Shown: piece by piece, positions 1 to 5,406 of the stretch
Numbering within the stretch: position 1 is the stretch's first letter
Layout: every line of letters begins with the position of its first letter
Origin: Chloroflexota bacterium
GTDB taxonomy: Bacteria; Chloroflexota; Limnocylindria; Limnocylindrales; CSP1-4
DNA: 7,406 bases
Assembly: GCA_013695505.1 (NCBI GenBank)
Contig: JACDAH010000457.1
Coordinates: 1 to 7,406, forward strand
Direction of reading: 5' to 3'
Position numbers and translations under genes: made by a program
The notes under the pieces: model-generated
The model's input: the letters and a program-made list of their open reading frames with translations, nothing else
Database searches by the model: none
What the model was told of the DNA's origin: nothing

Positions 1-36
1 GACCCGAGGGGCGCGGGGATCGGACCACGACAGGCG

Positions 37-1158
37 CTACGGGGTTCCGGCCACCGCTGCCTCGGCCGTCGGCGCGGGCATGAACGGCGTCAGGTCGCCC
101 TTGGCGAGGAGGAGTCGCCTGCGCTCCACTTCGAGCTCGAGGAGCTGGTCCTCCAGGCTCGCACGATGGGCACGTTCCGGCTCGCACGAGCAGCACTTCG
201 CGAGCTCCGGGTCGTAGACGGTGCCGTCGGTGGGCACCGAGACCGCGCGGGGACGTTCCGCCTCGTCGCCGACCTTCGGAAGCAGGACGACGGCTTCCTT
301 GAACGCATTCCGGACGGCCTCGGTGTGCCAGTCGACGTCATCGAGGGTGTGCCAGTCGCCGGGGGCGTCCGCGGCAACGAGGCGGTAGTCGATGTCGTAG
401 ACCGCGGTGGTGACCGAGTACAGCTCCACGACCTGGCGGACGAAGTAGGTCACGGCTCGGCAGGCATTGTCGTTCTGGATCGATCGCGCCGTGATGTCGG
501 CCGTCTCCTTGTCCTCGTACGTGCTGACGACGACGGATCGCTCGGCATGGGTCAGCATCGATGCCTGGGTGACTGACTGATTGAACTGGTCCGATGCGTG
601 GCTGACGCTCAGCTGGGTGTGGTCGGTCACGCTCGCGGAGGTCGAGACGCTGCCGCTCGGCGTGCCGAGGATGGCGCTCGGCAGGCCTCCACCGGCCGAA
701 ACGGAGGAGCCCGTCTTCACGCTGGCGAGACGGTCGCTGAGGGCTTCCATGCTGTTCGTGACACGCGCCTGATGGATGGTCGAGGCGAACTGCATGAACG
801 TCGTCGCGACCGAGAAGCGGTCCTGCTCGCTCGTGATCCGCCGGAAGCGCTCGCTGTGATAGAGGGTGATTTTCTCGCCGGGCAGCAGGGTCACGGTGTA
901 CACGAGCGGCCCATGCTGCTTGCCCCGGCGGCAGAGACGATGCTCGTACGTGATCTTGAACTCGATGAATGATCCACCCACGGATCGGTTGGGCTCGACG
1001 TGGTCTCGATCCAGTGCTCGGCGGAAGAACCGGCTGTCGTAATAGATCAGGCACTCATCGTCGGTCAGCCACGGCGGATCGCACGGGCTGACGCAACACG
1101 GATCGTCGGAGCAGTCGCTCGCGGGGCGTGCCGGTTCGGCTTCTGGTTTCGGTGGCAT
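37..1158 (-). CDS. Uncharacterised protein with terminal cysteine clusters and C-terminal coiled coil
   Basis: Intact 373-residue ORF with ATG at 1158, preceded by a modest G-rich ribosome site (TGGGGG, 1165-1170), ending in TAG at 37-39. There is no signal peptide or membrane segment. The N-terminus is Pro/Cys-rich with cysteines at residues 16, 21, 22, 26 and 36; a CCSC cluster lies at 322-325, so metal binding or disulfides are possible. Residues about 60-145 are well-ordered alpha/beta-like sequence containing LLPGEKITLYH (91-101). Residues 150-205 are rich in Ser, Thr, Ala and Gly and look flexible. Residues 207-260 form a second conserved-looking block, including ARSIQNDNACRAVTYF (224-239). 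Residues 334-352 are a Leu/Glu/Arg coiled-coil candidate. The motif style recalls large uncharacterised proteins with NHN-type motifs, but I cannot name a family. It is 129 bp downstream of the secreted-protein gene in the same direction and may be cotranscribed. Real gene: likely. Function: unknown. Confidence 0.8.
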   Translation of the reverse strand: MPPKPEAEPARPASDCSDDPCCVSPCDPPWLTDDECLIYYDSRFFRRALDRDHVEPNRSVGGSFIEFKITYEHRLCRRGKQHGPLVYTVTLLPGEKITLYHSERFRRITSEQDRFSVATTFMQFASTIHQARVTNSMEALSDRLASVKTGSSVSAGGGLPSAILGTPSGSVSTSASVTDHTQLSVSHASDQFNQSVTQASMLTHAERSVVVSTYEDKETADITARSIQNDNACRAVTYFVRQVVELYSVTTAVYDIDYRLVAADAPGDWHTLDDVDWHTEAVRNAFKEAVVLLPKVGDEAERPRAVSVPTDGTVYDPELAKCCSCEPERAHRASLEDQLLELEVERRRLLLAKGDLTPFMPAPTAEAAVAGTP

Positions 1159-1287
1159 CGCGAACCCCCATTTCGGCCGACCGTCTGAGGCGCGCTCAGG
1201 TCAGCGGCGGCGTGCTTCCCATGATGCCACCGGCGCGTCTCGCCGACGTCCTGGTTCGCCGGCGCCAAAACAAGAGAAGGCCCTCGG

Positions 1288-2721
1288 CTAGCGCACGGCT
1301 ACCTTGACGGTTCCGTACGGGAACGATTCCGGGAAGCCCCCGATCTGAACGTAGTAGGTCACGCCTGCCGTTGTCGCGAACGTGACGGCTGACTGCAGCG
1401 TTCGGCCGAAGGGCACGAGCGGAACGTCGTCGATGCAGGCGCCCGGCACCGGCGTGTACCCACCACTGCCATCCGATGTGTAAACGGCGGTAACCGTGTC
1501 GTAGTCGCTCCCGGCTGTGTCGACCGTGATCGATCCTCCGGTTCCCGCCACCTTGTACCAGACCGTGTTGCCGACGGGGATGCTGATCGGCCCGTCACCG
1601 TAGTCGACGGTCAGACACTCGTACGGGGCCTCCTGAGCGGCTGAGGCACCCTTCGTGGCCGTCCCCGTCCTGCTCCCCGGCTGCAGCAAGATCGCACCGG
1701 AAGGCAGATCGTTTGTCGGCACCTTGCCACCGGGCTTCGGGCCGGCGGGTGAGGTCCGAACGTCCTTGATCGTCGAGTCCTGGCCGACGCAGGCGCCGAG
1801 GTCGAACGGAAGCGTGCCGGGGAATGTCAGGCTGCCCTCGATGTCGATGAGATCCGAGCTGACCCGCCGGAACCCCGTCGAGTAGCGCATCGTGTAGGTG
1901 AACCGTTCACCGGTGGCTCTCATCGTCATCGAGAGCGCCGCCGACCCGGCCACGAAGTCCCCGAACTCGTTGTACAGCGGCTGGATCGACGCACTCACCA
2001 CCCCGCCGACGACAGGCGCGTCGGCGAATCCCTGGACCGTGGACGAGCCGTCTGACGGGGTAAGGTAGACCGCGATAAAGACGAAAGAGTCGTCGATCCC
2101 GATCGACAGGAAGCCCGAGTCGCCGGCTGCGTTCGCTAGTTCGCAATTGACTCCACGGAATGCGAAGCTTCGGACCGAGGCGCCCGGGTTTGTCACGAAG
2201 AAGTCCAGCGTGTCCTCTTCCCCGAGGCATGGGGCGAGCGAGTAGCTCTGGCCTCCGGGCAACGTCACAGATCCGGAGACCGCGAGGGGCTGGAGCGTCC
2301 CGCTCACCTTCGTCCGGCTGTTTCCATTGCGGAAGGAGTCGGGCTTCGACGACGGACCGATCGGGCTGAGATTCGCTTCGACGGCGGCGGAACCCGCGGG
2401 TTGTCCCAGGCCATCGAGGAGCGGGATCGAGGCGGACAGCGAAGCTCCGACAACGTCGATCGAAACCGACAAGTCGTACTCGCGGGTGAGATTCGGGACC
2501 CCGACGTACGGATCACCCGACCACACATCGAGCGATGCATCGGGCCCGTACTCGCTCGAGAGAGCCAGTCCCATGAACGGCGTTCCGGCGGAGCCCGCGA
2601 GCCCTTCGCAGTTGACGGAAACGGTGTGCGTGGAGAACCGTGATGGCGCGTTGCCTGCCGCGACCGCTGGGACAGCGATTGCGAGAACCAAGGCAACGAA
2701 GAAAGCGAACAATCGCCGCAC
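1288..2721 (-). CDS. Secreted protein: tandem duplicated beta-rich domain plus PPC-like C-terminal domain
   Basis: 477 residues starting at GTG (2719-2721), chosen because a strong AGAGGT ribosome site lies five bases upstream and the signal peptide begins at once. Residues 1-22 are a Sec signal peptide (MRR, hydrophobic core, AVAA before the likely cut), so the protein is exported. Residues about 36-178 and 191-327 are diverged copies of one domain: each opens with VNCE, contains an SASI...AGSAA stretch, and closes with a GS(V/L)T(L/F)PG strand and a second Cys (C38/C165 and C193/C311), probably one disulfide per copy. Residues about 335-477 look like a bacterial pre-peptidase C-terminal (PPC) beta-sandwich: ND start, VWYKV (387-391), DTAGSDYDTVTAVYT (401-415), YYVQIGG (456-462), with a third Cys pair (369/429). 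PPC domains usually sit on secreted enzymes, yet no catalytic domain is visible, so a surface-binding or structural role is inferred. It has its own promoter upstream. Confidence 0.85.
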   Translation of the reverse strand: MRRLFAFFVALVLAIAVPAVAAGNAPSRFSTHTVSVNCEGLAGSAGTPFMGLALSSEYGPDASLDVWSGDPYVGVPNLTREYDLSVSIDVVGASLSASIPLLDGLGQPAGSAAVEANLSPIGPSSKPDSFRNGNSRTKVSGTLQPLAVSGSVTLPGGQSYSLAPCLGEEDTLDFFVTNPGASVRSFAFRGVNCELANAAGDSGFLSIGIDDSFVFIAVYLTPSDGSSTVQGFADAPVVGGVVSASIQPLYNEFGDFVAGSAALSMTMRATGERFTYTMRYSTGFRRVSSDLIDIEGSLTFPGTLPFDLGACVGQDSTIKDVRTSPAGPKPGGKVPTNDLPSGAILLQPGSRTGTATKGASAAQEAPYECLTVDYGDGPISIPVGNTVWYKVAGTGGSITVDTAGSDYDTVTAVYTSDGSGGYTPVPGACIDDVPLVPFGRTLQSAVTFATTAGVTYYVQIGGFPESFPYGTVKVAVR

Positions 2722-2726
2722 GGAGC

Positions 2727-2732
2727 ACCTCT
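2727..2732 (-). promoter_or_regulatory. Ribosome binding site fixing the GTG start at 2721
   Basis: AGAGGT on the minus strand, five bases before the GTG. It decides the start, since no in-frame ATG gives a complete signal peptide. Confidence 0.7.
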
Positions 2733-2825
2733 TTTTTAGGTCGATGCGCCCAGGCGAGTTGCACGACTGGCGATCGGGTCCGGGTCGAGGATCGCCGCAG
2801 CTGGGATTGTGGCGCGCGTCAGCCC

Positions 2826-2855
2826 GATATAGACGAGGGCAAGGACCCGTGTCAA
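2826..2855 (-). promoter_or_regulatory. Sigma70-type promoter for the 1288-2721 gene
   Basis: On the minus strand a perfect -35 hexamer TTGACA (2850-2855) is followed after 18 bases by TATATC (2826-2831), matching four of six -10 positions. Transcription would begin near 2819, leaving a leader of about 98 bases before the GTG at 2721. The hexamers are seen directly; activity is inferred. Confidence 0.5.
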
Positions 2856-2879
2856 GACAAACACTTCACGATTGTCGAA

Positions 2880-2896
2880 GGACAGCGATTCTGTCC
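2880..2896. repeat. Palindromic box 1 (GGACAG-N5-CTGTCC)
   Basis: Perfect 6-bp arms around CGATT. It repeats 26 bp further on in imperfect form (2906-2922). It lies 25 bp beyond the -35 hexamer of the promoter reading toward 2721, so its centre is near -69 relative to the inferred transcription start. It could be an operator for a dimeric regulator, or the end of a vanished insertion sequence with internal repeats. Confidence 0.55.
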
Positions 2897-2905
2897 GCGC
2901 TAATA

Positions 2906-2922
2906 GGACAGCGACTTTGTCA
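2906..2922. repeat. Palindromic box 2 (GGACAGCGACTTTGTCA)
   Basis: Second copy of the box at 2880-2896, in direct orientation and 26 bp away. It matches box 1 at most positions and keeps GACA/TGTC arms. Confidence 0.5.
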
Positions 2923-3129
2923 CCCTCGATCTCATGGAGAAGACGAGGGAGACGATCAACCTGGACAGCTGAGCGCAGCAGCGCCGCGTTTTCCCGAGCG
3001 CAGTCCGGTCATGAGTACCAGCCCGTCGGCGCCCGGTGACCCGCGGCGCCTGGACGCCGAAGCTTTGCCGGGCTCTGGCGACCTGCCGGACTCAGGCTAC
3101 GAGGTACGCGGATCCGCTCCTACCAGTCC
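2923..3129. other. Intergenic stretch without a recognisable gene
   Basis: Lies between palindromic box 2 and the terminator of the 3178-3735 gene. Plus-strand open frames cross it, but they read through the antisense of the secreted-protein gene, lack a ribosome site and give low-complexity Arg/Pro/Ser-rich translations. I see no RNA gene or promoter here. Confidence 0.4.
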
Positions 3130-3161
3130 AAAGCAAAAGGGGCGCCCGACGGGCGCCCCTT
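3130..3161 (-). terminator. Strong intrinsic terminator after the 3178-3735 gene
   Basis: On the minus strand an 11-bp perfect stem (AAGGGGCGCCC pairing with GGGCGCCCCTT) closes on a 3-base loop, GTC, and runs into TTTTGCTTT. It begins 17 bases after the stop codon at 3178-3180 and should separate this gene from the promoter and gene to its left. Confidence 0.9.
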
Positions 3162-3177
3162 GGTTCGACGGCCAACG

Positions 3178-3735
3178 TCAGCCGAGGAAGTAGTCGTTCA
3201 TGAAGGCGCAGAAGTCGAAGTAGAACGCCGGGTGGCGTCCGGCGTCGCGGAGGAGCGAAAAACTGCCGTCGATGAACACGTCGTTGTCGGGGTTCGTGTC
3301 GCCCATGGTGTCGACCTGGAAGGTCACGAACAACGCGCCGCGGTCCCGGCTCAGGACATTGCCGGCCCCGTCGCGAATGACGTACGGCTGGCCGACCTCG
3401 ATGGCGGTGAACTGATAGATGGTGCCCGAGACCAGGCGTGCGTGAAGATCCTTGTAGAGGCCGGCGTGGGTGATCGTCAGCGTTCGGCCCTTGGCGGTCA
3501 GGGTCTCGACGGCGTTGTAGTTGTCGAACAGAAGCGGCGGGCCGCCGTCGGTTCGCGGCGCCTTGAGCATGAAGACGCCCTCGAAGGTGACCGCGTCGTG
3601 GATGACAAAGCCGCAATCATCGAAATCGAAGGCATCGGTGCCGCTGTAGTGCTCGCGCTGCAGAGGTGCGGCTTGTGCCGGACCCGCCAGGGCCAAAGCG
3701 AGCAATGCGACAACCGGAACAAACCGCTTCTTCAC
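3178..3735 (-). CDS. Small secreted protein of unknown function
   Basis: 185 residues from a GTG at 3733-3735, supported by a strong AGGGAGGT ribosome site six bases upstream. Residues 1-22 form a clear Sec signal peptide (KKR, then VPVVALLALALAG, and an AQA cut site), giving a mature protein of about 163 residues. The mature part is beta-rich, with YSGTDAFDFDDCGF (30-43) near the start, TLTITHAGLYKDLHARLVSG (85-104) in the middle and an Asp/Asn-rich VDTMGDTNPDNDVFIDG segment (141-157) that could bind calcium, although no full EF-hand loop is evident. Only two cysteines remain (41 and 176), near opposite ends, suggesting one disulfide closing the fold. It resembles uncharacterised secreted proteins common in Actinomycetota and Chloroflexota; no enzyme motif is seen. 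It appears to be monocistronic, with a strong terminator just downstream. Confidence 0.8.
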   Translation of the reverse strand: MKKRFVPVVALLALALAGPAQAAPLQREHYSGTDAFDFDDCGFVIHDAVTFEGVFMLKAPRTDGGPPLLFDNYNAVETLTAKGRTLTITHAGLYKDLHARLVSGTIYQFTAIEVGQPYVIRDGAGNVLSRDRGALFVTFQVDTMGDTNPDNDVFIDGSFSLLRDAGRHPAFYFDFCAFMNDYFLG

Positions 3736-3741
3736 GGCGCG

Positions 3742-3749
3742 ACCTCCCT
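3742..3749 (-). promoter_or_regulatory. Ribosome binding site fixing the GTG start at 3735
   Basis: AGGGAGGT on the minus strand, six bases before the GTG. It supports the GTG, which opens directly into the signal peptide. Confidence 0.75.
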
Positions 3750-4074
3750 CACCGGGATCGGTCGGTTTCGCCAGTGGCTCGGCGCGGTCAGGGCGACCAG
3801 GTTGGAGACCGCGCGTCGACGCCCCCCAATCCCACCGCTGCCGAGCCTAGCAGGCCGATCGGCCGAAGGGAAGTGCCCCGGTGCCGACCCGGACGACCCT
3901 CCTCGTTCGCAGATCGGGCCAAATTACGCCCGCGCGACCAGGCCCGGCGACTGGCTGCGGGGATAGGGGCGGACGGGGCGTCCCGCGCCGCCGAGGATCT
4001 CCACGACCTCGCGGTCGAGGCCGTCGGCGCGGAAACGCCGCCTGGCCGGTAGGCGGGGGGCTGCGCCCGGCCAT
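3750..4074. other. Gene-free stretch upstream of the 3178-3735 gene
   Basis: Open frames exist on both strands, but they are Arg/Pro/Gly-rich, mutually overlapping and without ribosome sites, as expected of GC-rich noncoding DNA. It must contain the promoter for the secreted-protein gene, but no convincing -35/-10 pair is visible. It may also hold further decayed recombinase sequence that I cannot recognise. Confidence 0.4.
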
Positions 4075-4300
4075 TGTCCTGTCGTTGCCAGACAGGCTCC
4101 CATCCCTCTAGGCGGCCAACGTCACACATCGGTTCCAGGCGGCACGCGAGGCCGCCGGCCCCCGCATCAGCGGTTCCACGATCTGCGACACGCCTGCCCG
4201 ACTCTGCGACGCGAACTGGGCGAGGACTTGCGATCGTGTCGCGGATGCTCGGCCACGCCAGCATCACGACGATCGCGAGTGTTGCGGGCGCCTCACGGAA
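4075..4300 (+). pseudogene. Tyrosine recombinase (phage-type integrase), decayed C-terminal catalytic domain
   Basis: Three consecutive pieces in different frames read as the end of a tyrosine recombinase. First, NVTHRFQAAREAAGPRI starts at 4118, with a weaker match upstream to about 4075 and an in-frame stop at 4109-4111. Second, RFHDLRHACPTLRRELGED (4171-4227) carries the HxxR box (His 4177, Arg 4186). Third, LAIVSRMLGHASITT (4227-4271) carries the conserved LGH histidine (4254). The expected tyrosine nucleophile shortly after would fall in IASVAG, where no tyrosine is present. The order and spacing match intact family members, so this is a relic and not chance similarity. The N-terminal arm-binding and core-binding domains are not seen. 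It points toward the tRNA-Lys fragment with a terminator between, the usual layout for an integrase beside its attachment site. It cannot make active enzyme. Confidence 0.8.
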
Positions 4301-4392
4301 CGGAGGCTCCGAAAGTCGACCGAACGGACCGACGTGATCCTCGGCCGCAGGCGTCCACTCTTAAGCTGGCACGGCCGATGGTACAGAAGGTC

Positions 4393-4430
4393 AAACGGCC
4401 CACCCCGGATCGCTCCGGGAGGGCCGTTTT
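4393..4430 (+). terminator. Intrinsic terminator hairpin, possibly bidirectional
   Basis: AAACGGCCC (4393-4401) pairs perfectly with GGGCCGTTT (4421-4429); an inner CCCGG/CCGGG stem closes a six-base loop, ATCGCT. A TTTT run follows on the plus strand; on the minus strand the stem also ends in TTT. It lies between the recombinase relic (plus) and the tRNA-Lys fragment (minus), so it could have served both. Confidence 0.75.
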
Positions 4431-4444
4431 CGTGCTTGCCGGGG

Positions 4445-4494
4445 TGGTGAGCCGGGGGAGACTCGAACTCCCAACCAACTGATTAAGAGTCCGT
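4445..4494 (-). pseudogene. tRNA-Lys(CTT) 3' fragment, probable attachment-site remnant
   Basis: Read on the minus strand, this has an anticodon loop CTCTTAA (4483-4489, anticodon CTT), a 3' anticodon strand TCAGT, variable loop TGGTT, a perfect T stem GGGAG/CTCCC around TTCGAGT, the 3' acceptor strand CCGGCTC, discriminator A and an encoded CCA (4445-4447). The 5' anticodon strand ACGGA pairs at four of five positions. No D arm and no matching 5' acceptor strand (GAGCCGG expected) follow on the right, so this is not a working tRNA. Keeping only the 3' half, including the T arm, is the signature of attR-type duplications left by tyrosine recombinases that integrate in tRNA genes. The alternative is a tRNA gene cut by deletion. 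Confidence 0.8.
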
Positions 4495-4504
4495 GTCAGA
4501 CACG
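4492..4504. repeat. Perfect 13-bp palindrome beside the tRNA fragment
   Basis: CGTGTC-A-GACACG: 6-bp arms around one base, starting inside the last bases assignable to the tRNA fragment and extending to its right. It might be a protein-binding site belonging to the integrated element; this is speculative. Confidence 0.4.
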
Positions 4505-4525
4505 CACAAACCGCCGATTCCCTCG

Positions 4526-4541
4526 TGCAGGCTGTCCTGCA
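4526..4541. repeat. Perfect 16-bp inverted repeat TGCAGG-CTGT-CCTGCA
   Basis: 6-bp arms around a 4-base centre, 21 bp to the right of the 13-bp palindrome. No U tract follows on either strand, so it is not a terminator. It may be a second binding site or a small hairpin. Confidence 0.35.
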
Positions 4542-4575
4542 TCGTCCGCCAGTACCGGCACCATCCACCGGCTAA

Positions 4576-4595
4576 GGGGTACGGATTGGGGTACG
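4576..4595. repeat. Direct repeat GGGGTACG x2, 12-bp interval
   Basis: Two exact 8-base copies (4576-4583 and 4588-4595) starting 12 bp apart. They lie about 80-100 bp from the tRNA fragment. Direct repeats with about one-turn spacing near att sites can be integrase-arm or excisionase sites, but this pair is short enough to be chance. Confidence 0.25.
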
Positions 4596-4706
4596 AAGAC
4601 AACGGCCCCCGTCGCCACCGACTCGGCTGGACGTCCCGCGCGGACGGTGATCGACGGTCGGCACCCGGGGCGGCGGGCCGTGGTCACCCTGCGGCCGCTC
4701 GCTTAC
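4596..4706. other. Noncoding stretch before the sigma-factor promoter
   Basis: An 80-residue plus-strand frame (4493-4735) spans this area, but it has no ribosome site, overlaps the tRNA fragment and encodes a low-complexity basic peptide. I see no gene or RNA here. Confidence 0.4.
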
Positions 4707-4736
4707 TTGACGCTTACCAGCGCCGCCCCGTCTAGT
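4707..4736 (+). promoter_or_regulatory. Candidate promoter of the sigma/beta-propeller operon
   Basis: TTGACG (4707-4712) and TCTAGT (4731-4736) are separated by 18 bases, about 120 bp before the ATG at 4855. The -35 matches five of six positions and the -10 four of six. An autoregulated ECF-type promoter nearer the gene is possible, but I cannot identify one without knowing this sigma factor's motif. Confidence 0.35.
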
Positions 4737-4816
4737 GACGCCGGCATGTCGTTCCCGCTCGCCAGGCACCACCGAGATTGAAAGGAAGCGCTCGTCCCGG
4801 TCCCATCTATGGTGAA

Positions 4817-4832
4817 CGCCCTACTCAGGGCG
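4817..4832 (+). promoter_or_regulatory. Leader hairpin just upstream of the ribosome site
   Basis: CGCCCT-ACTC-AGGGCG forms a perfect 6-bp GC-rich stem with a 4-base loop, ending 10 bases before the AAGGA ribosome site (4843-4847). It could affect access to the leader or mRNA stability. No U tract follows, so it is not a terminator. Confidence 0.35.
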
Positions 4833-4854
4833 ACCCGTTGCCAAGGACGGACGG

Positions 4855-5406
4855 ATGAGTCGAGCGATGGTCGAGCGAGCACAGCGAGGCGACCGAGACG
4901 CCTACGAGCAACTGGCTCGTGGCGCTGCAAGTCGCCTGCTCCAGGTCGCGGTGCGCATCGTGCGCGACCCCGATCGTGCGGAGGACGCGGTCCAGCAGAC
5001 ACTGGTCGACATCTGGCGGGATCTGCCAACCCTCCGCGATCCGGACCGGTTTGAGGCTTGGACGTATCGGATCGTCGTCCGCCACTGCCGAGCTGAAGCG
5101 CGTCGCGGTCGACTCCTTGAGGGGAGGGTCGTGGACCTGTCCGAGGAGATGGCGGCCGGCGGCGACCCGATCGGCGACGTCGCCGTACGCGATCAGCTGG
5201 GTCGCGCCTTCCGATCGCTGAGCCACGATCAACGCGTCGTCGTCGTACTTCACCACTACGTCGGACTTCCGTTAGGCGATGTCGCCGAAATCCTGGACTG
5301 CCCGTACGGCACCGTGGGCTCGCGCCTGTATCACGCGATGCGAGCGATGCGAGCCCACATCGATGCCGCCGAGCGAACGATCGTCCCCGGAGGGCAGCCG
5401 GCATGA
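4855..5406 (+). CDS. ECF-type RNA polymerase sigma factor (sigma-70 family)
   Basis: 183 residues, the usual size for a two-domain extracytoplasmic-function sigma factor. The ATG at 4855 follows AAGGA (4843-4847) at good spacing; an internal ATG at 4867 is a weaker alternative. Residues about 10-79 are sigma region 2, with the core-binding helix DPDRAEDAVQQTLVDIWRDL (38-57) and the -10 recognition part DRFEAWTYRIVVRHC (64-78). A linker follows (80-113). Region 4 spans about 117-167, with a helix-turn-helix GLPLGDVAEILDCPYGTVGS (137-156) and the following RLYHAMRAMR helix for -35 binding. No C-terminal SnoaL-like or other extension is present. Its stop overlaps the start of the next gene in ATGA, so it is translationally coupled to its probable partner. 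It should direct RNA polymerase to a small stress or envelope regulon when released; the targets cannot be told from here. Confidence 0.93.
   Translation: MSRAMVERAQRGDRDAYEQLARGAASRLLQVAVRIVRDPDRAEDAVQQTLVDIWRDLPTLRDPDRFEAWTYRIVVRHCRAEARRGRLLEGRVVDLSEEMAAGGDPIGDVAVRDQLGRAFRSLSHDQRVVVVLHHYVGLPLGDVAEILDCPYGTVGSRLYHAMRAMRAHIDAAERTIVPGGQPA

Noticed and set aside
338..1054. 238-residue minus-strand ORF inside 37-1158
   Set aside because: Out-of-frame shadow of the 373-residue gene with an Arg/Pro/His-rich translation typical of a GC-rich alternate frame.
2327..3193. 288-residue plus-strand ORF
   Set aside because: Its first part is antisense to the secreted-protein gene and the rest crosses a promoter and a terminator. 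Low-complexity basic translation and no ribosome site.
3160..3966. 268-residue plus-strand ORF opposite the small secreted protein
   Set aside because: Mirror of the coding strand of a gene with a signal peptide, strong ribosome site and terminator; no ribosome site of its own.
4357..4364. ACTCTTAA as an inverted copy of the tRNA anticodon region, possibly a second att core
   Set aside because: The match stops after eight bases and nothing around it resembles the T arm or acceptor strand.
4445..4494. tmRNA 3' end
   Set aside because: The fragment has a proper anticodon loop (CTCTTAA) and a tRNA-Lys variable loop, and no tag reading frame or Ala-type acceptor stem.
4445..4575. A complete tRNA-Lys with a long insertion, using AGCCGG at 4569-4574 (minus) as the 5' acceptor strand
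   Set aside because: Only six bases match, no D arm follows, and about 75 bases separate it from the anticodon stem. Chance is likelier than an interrupted tRNA.
4493..4735. 80-residue ORF to the right of the tRNA fragment
   Set aside because: Begins inside the tRNA fragment, lacks a ribosome site and runs over palindromes and a promoter-like sequence.
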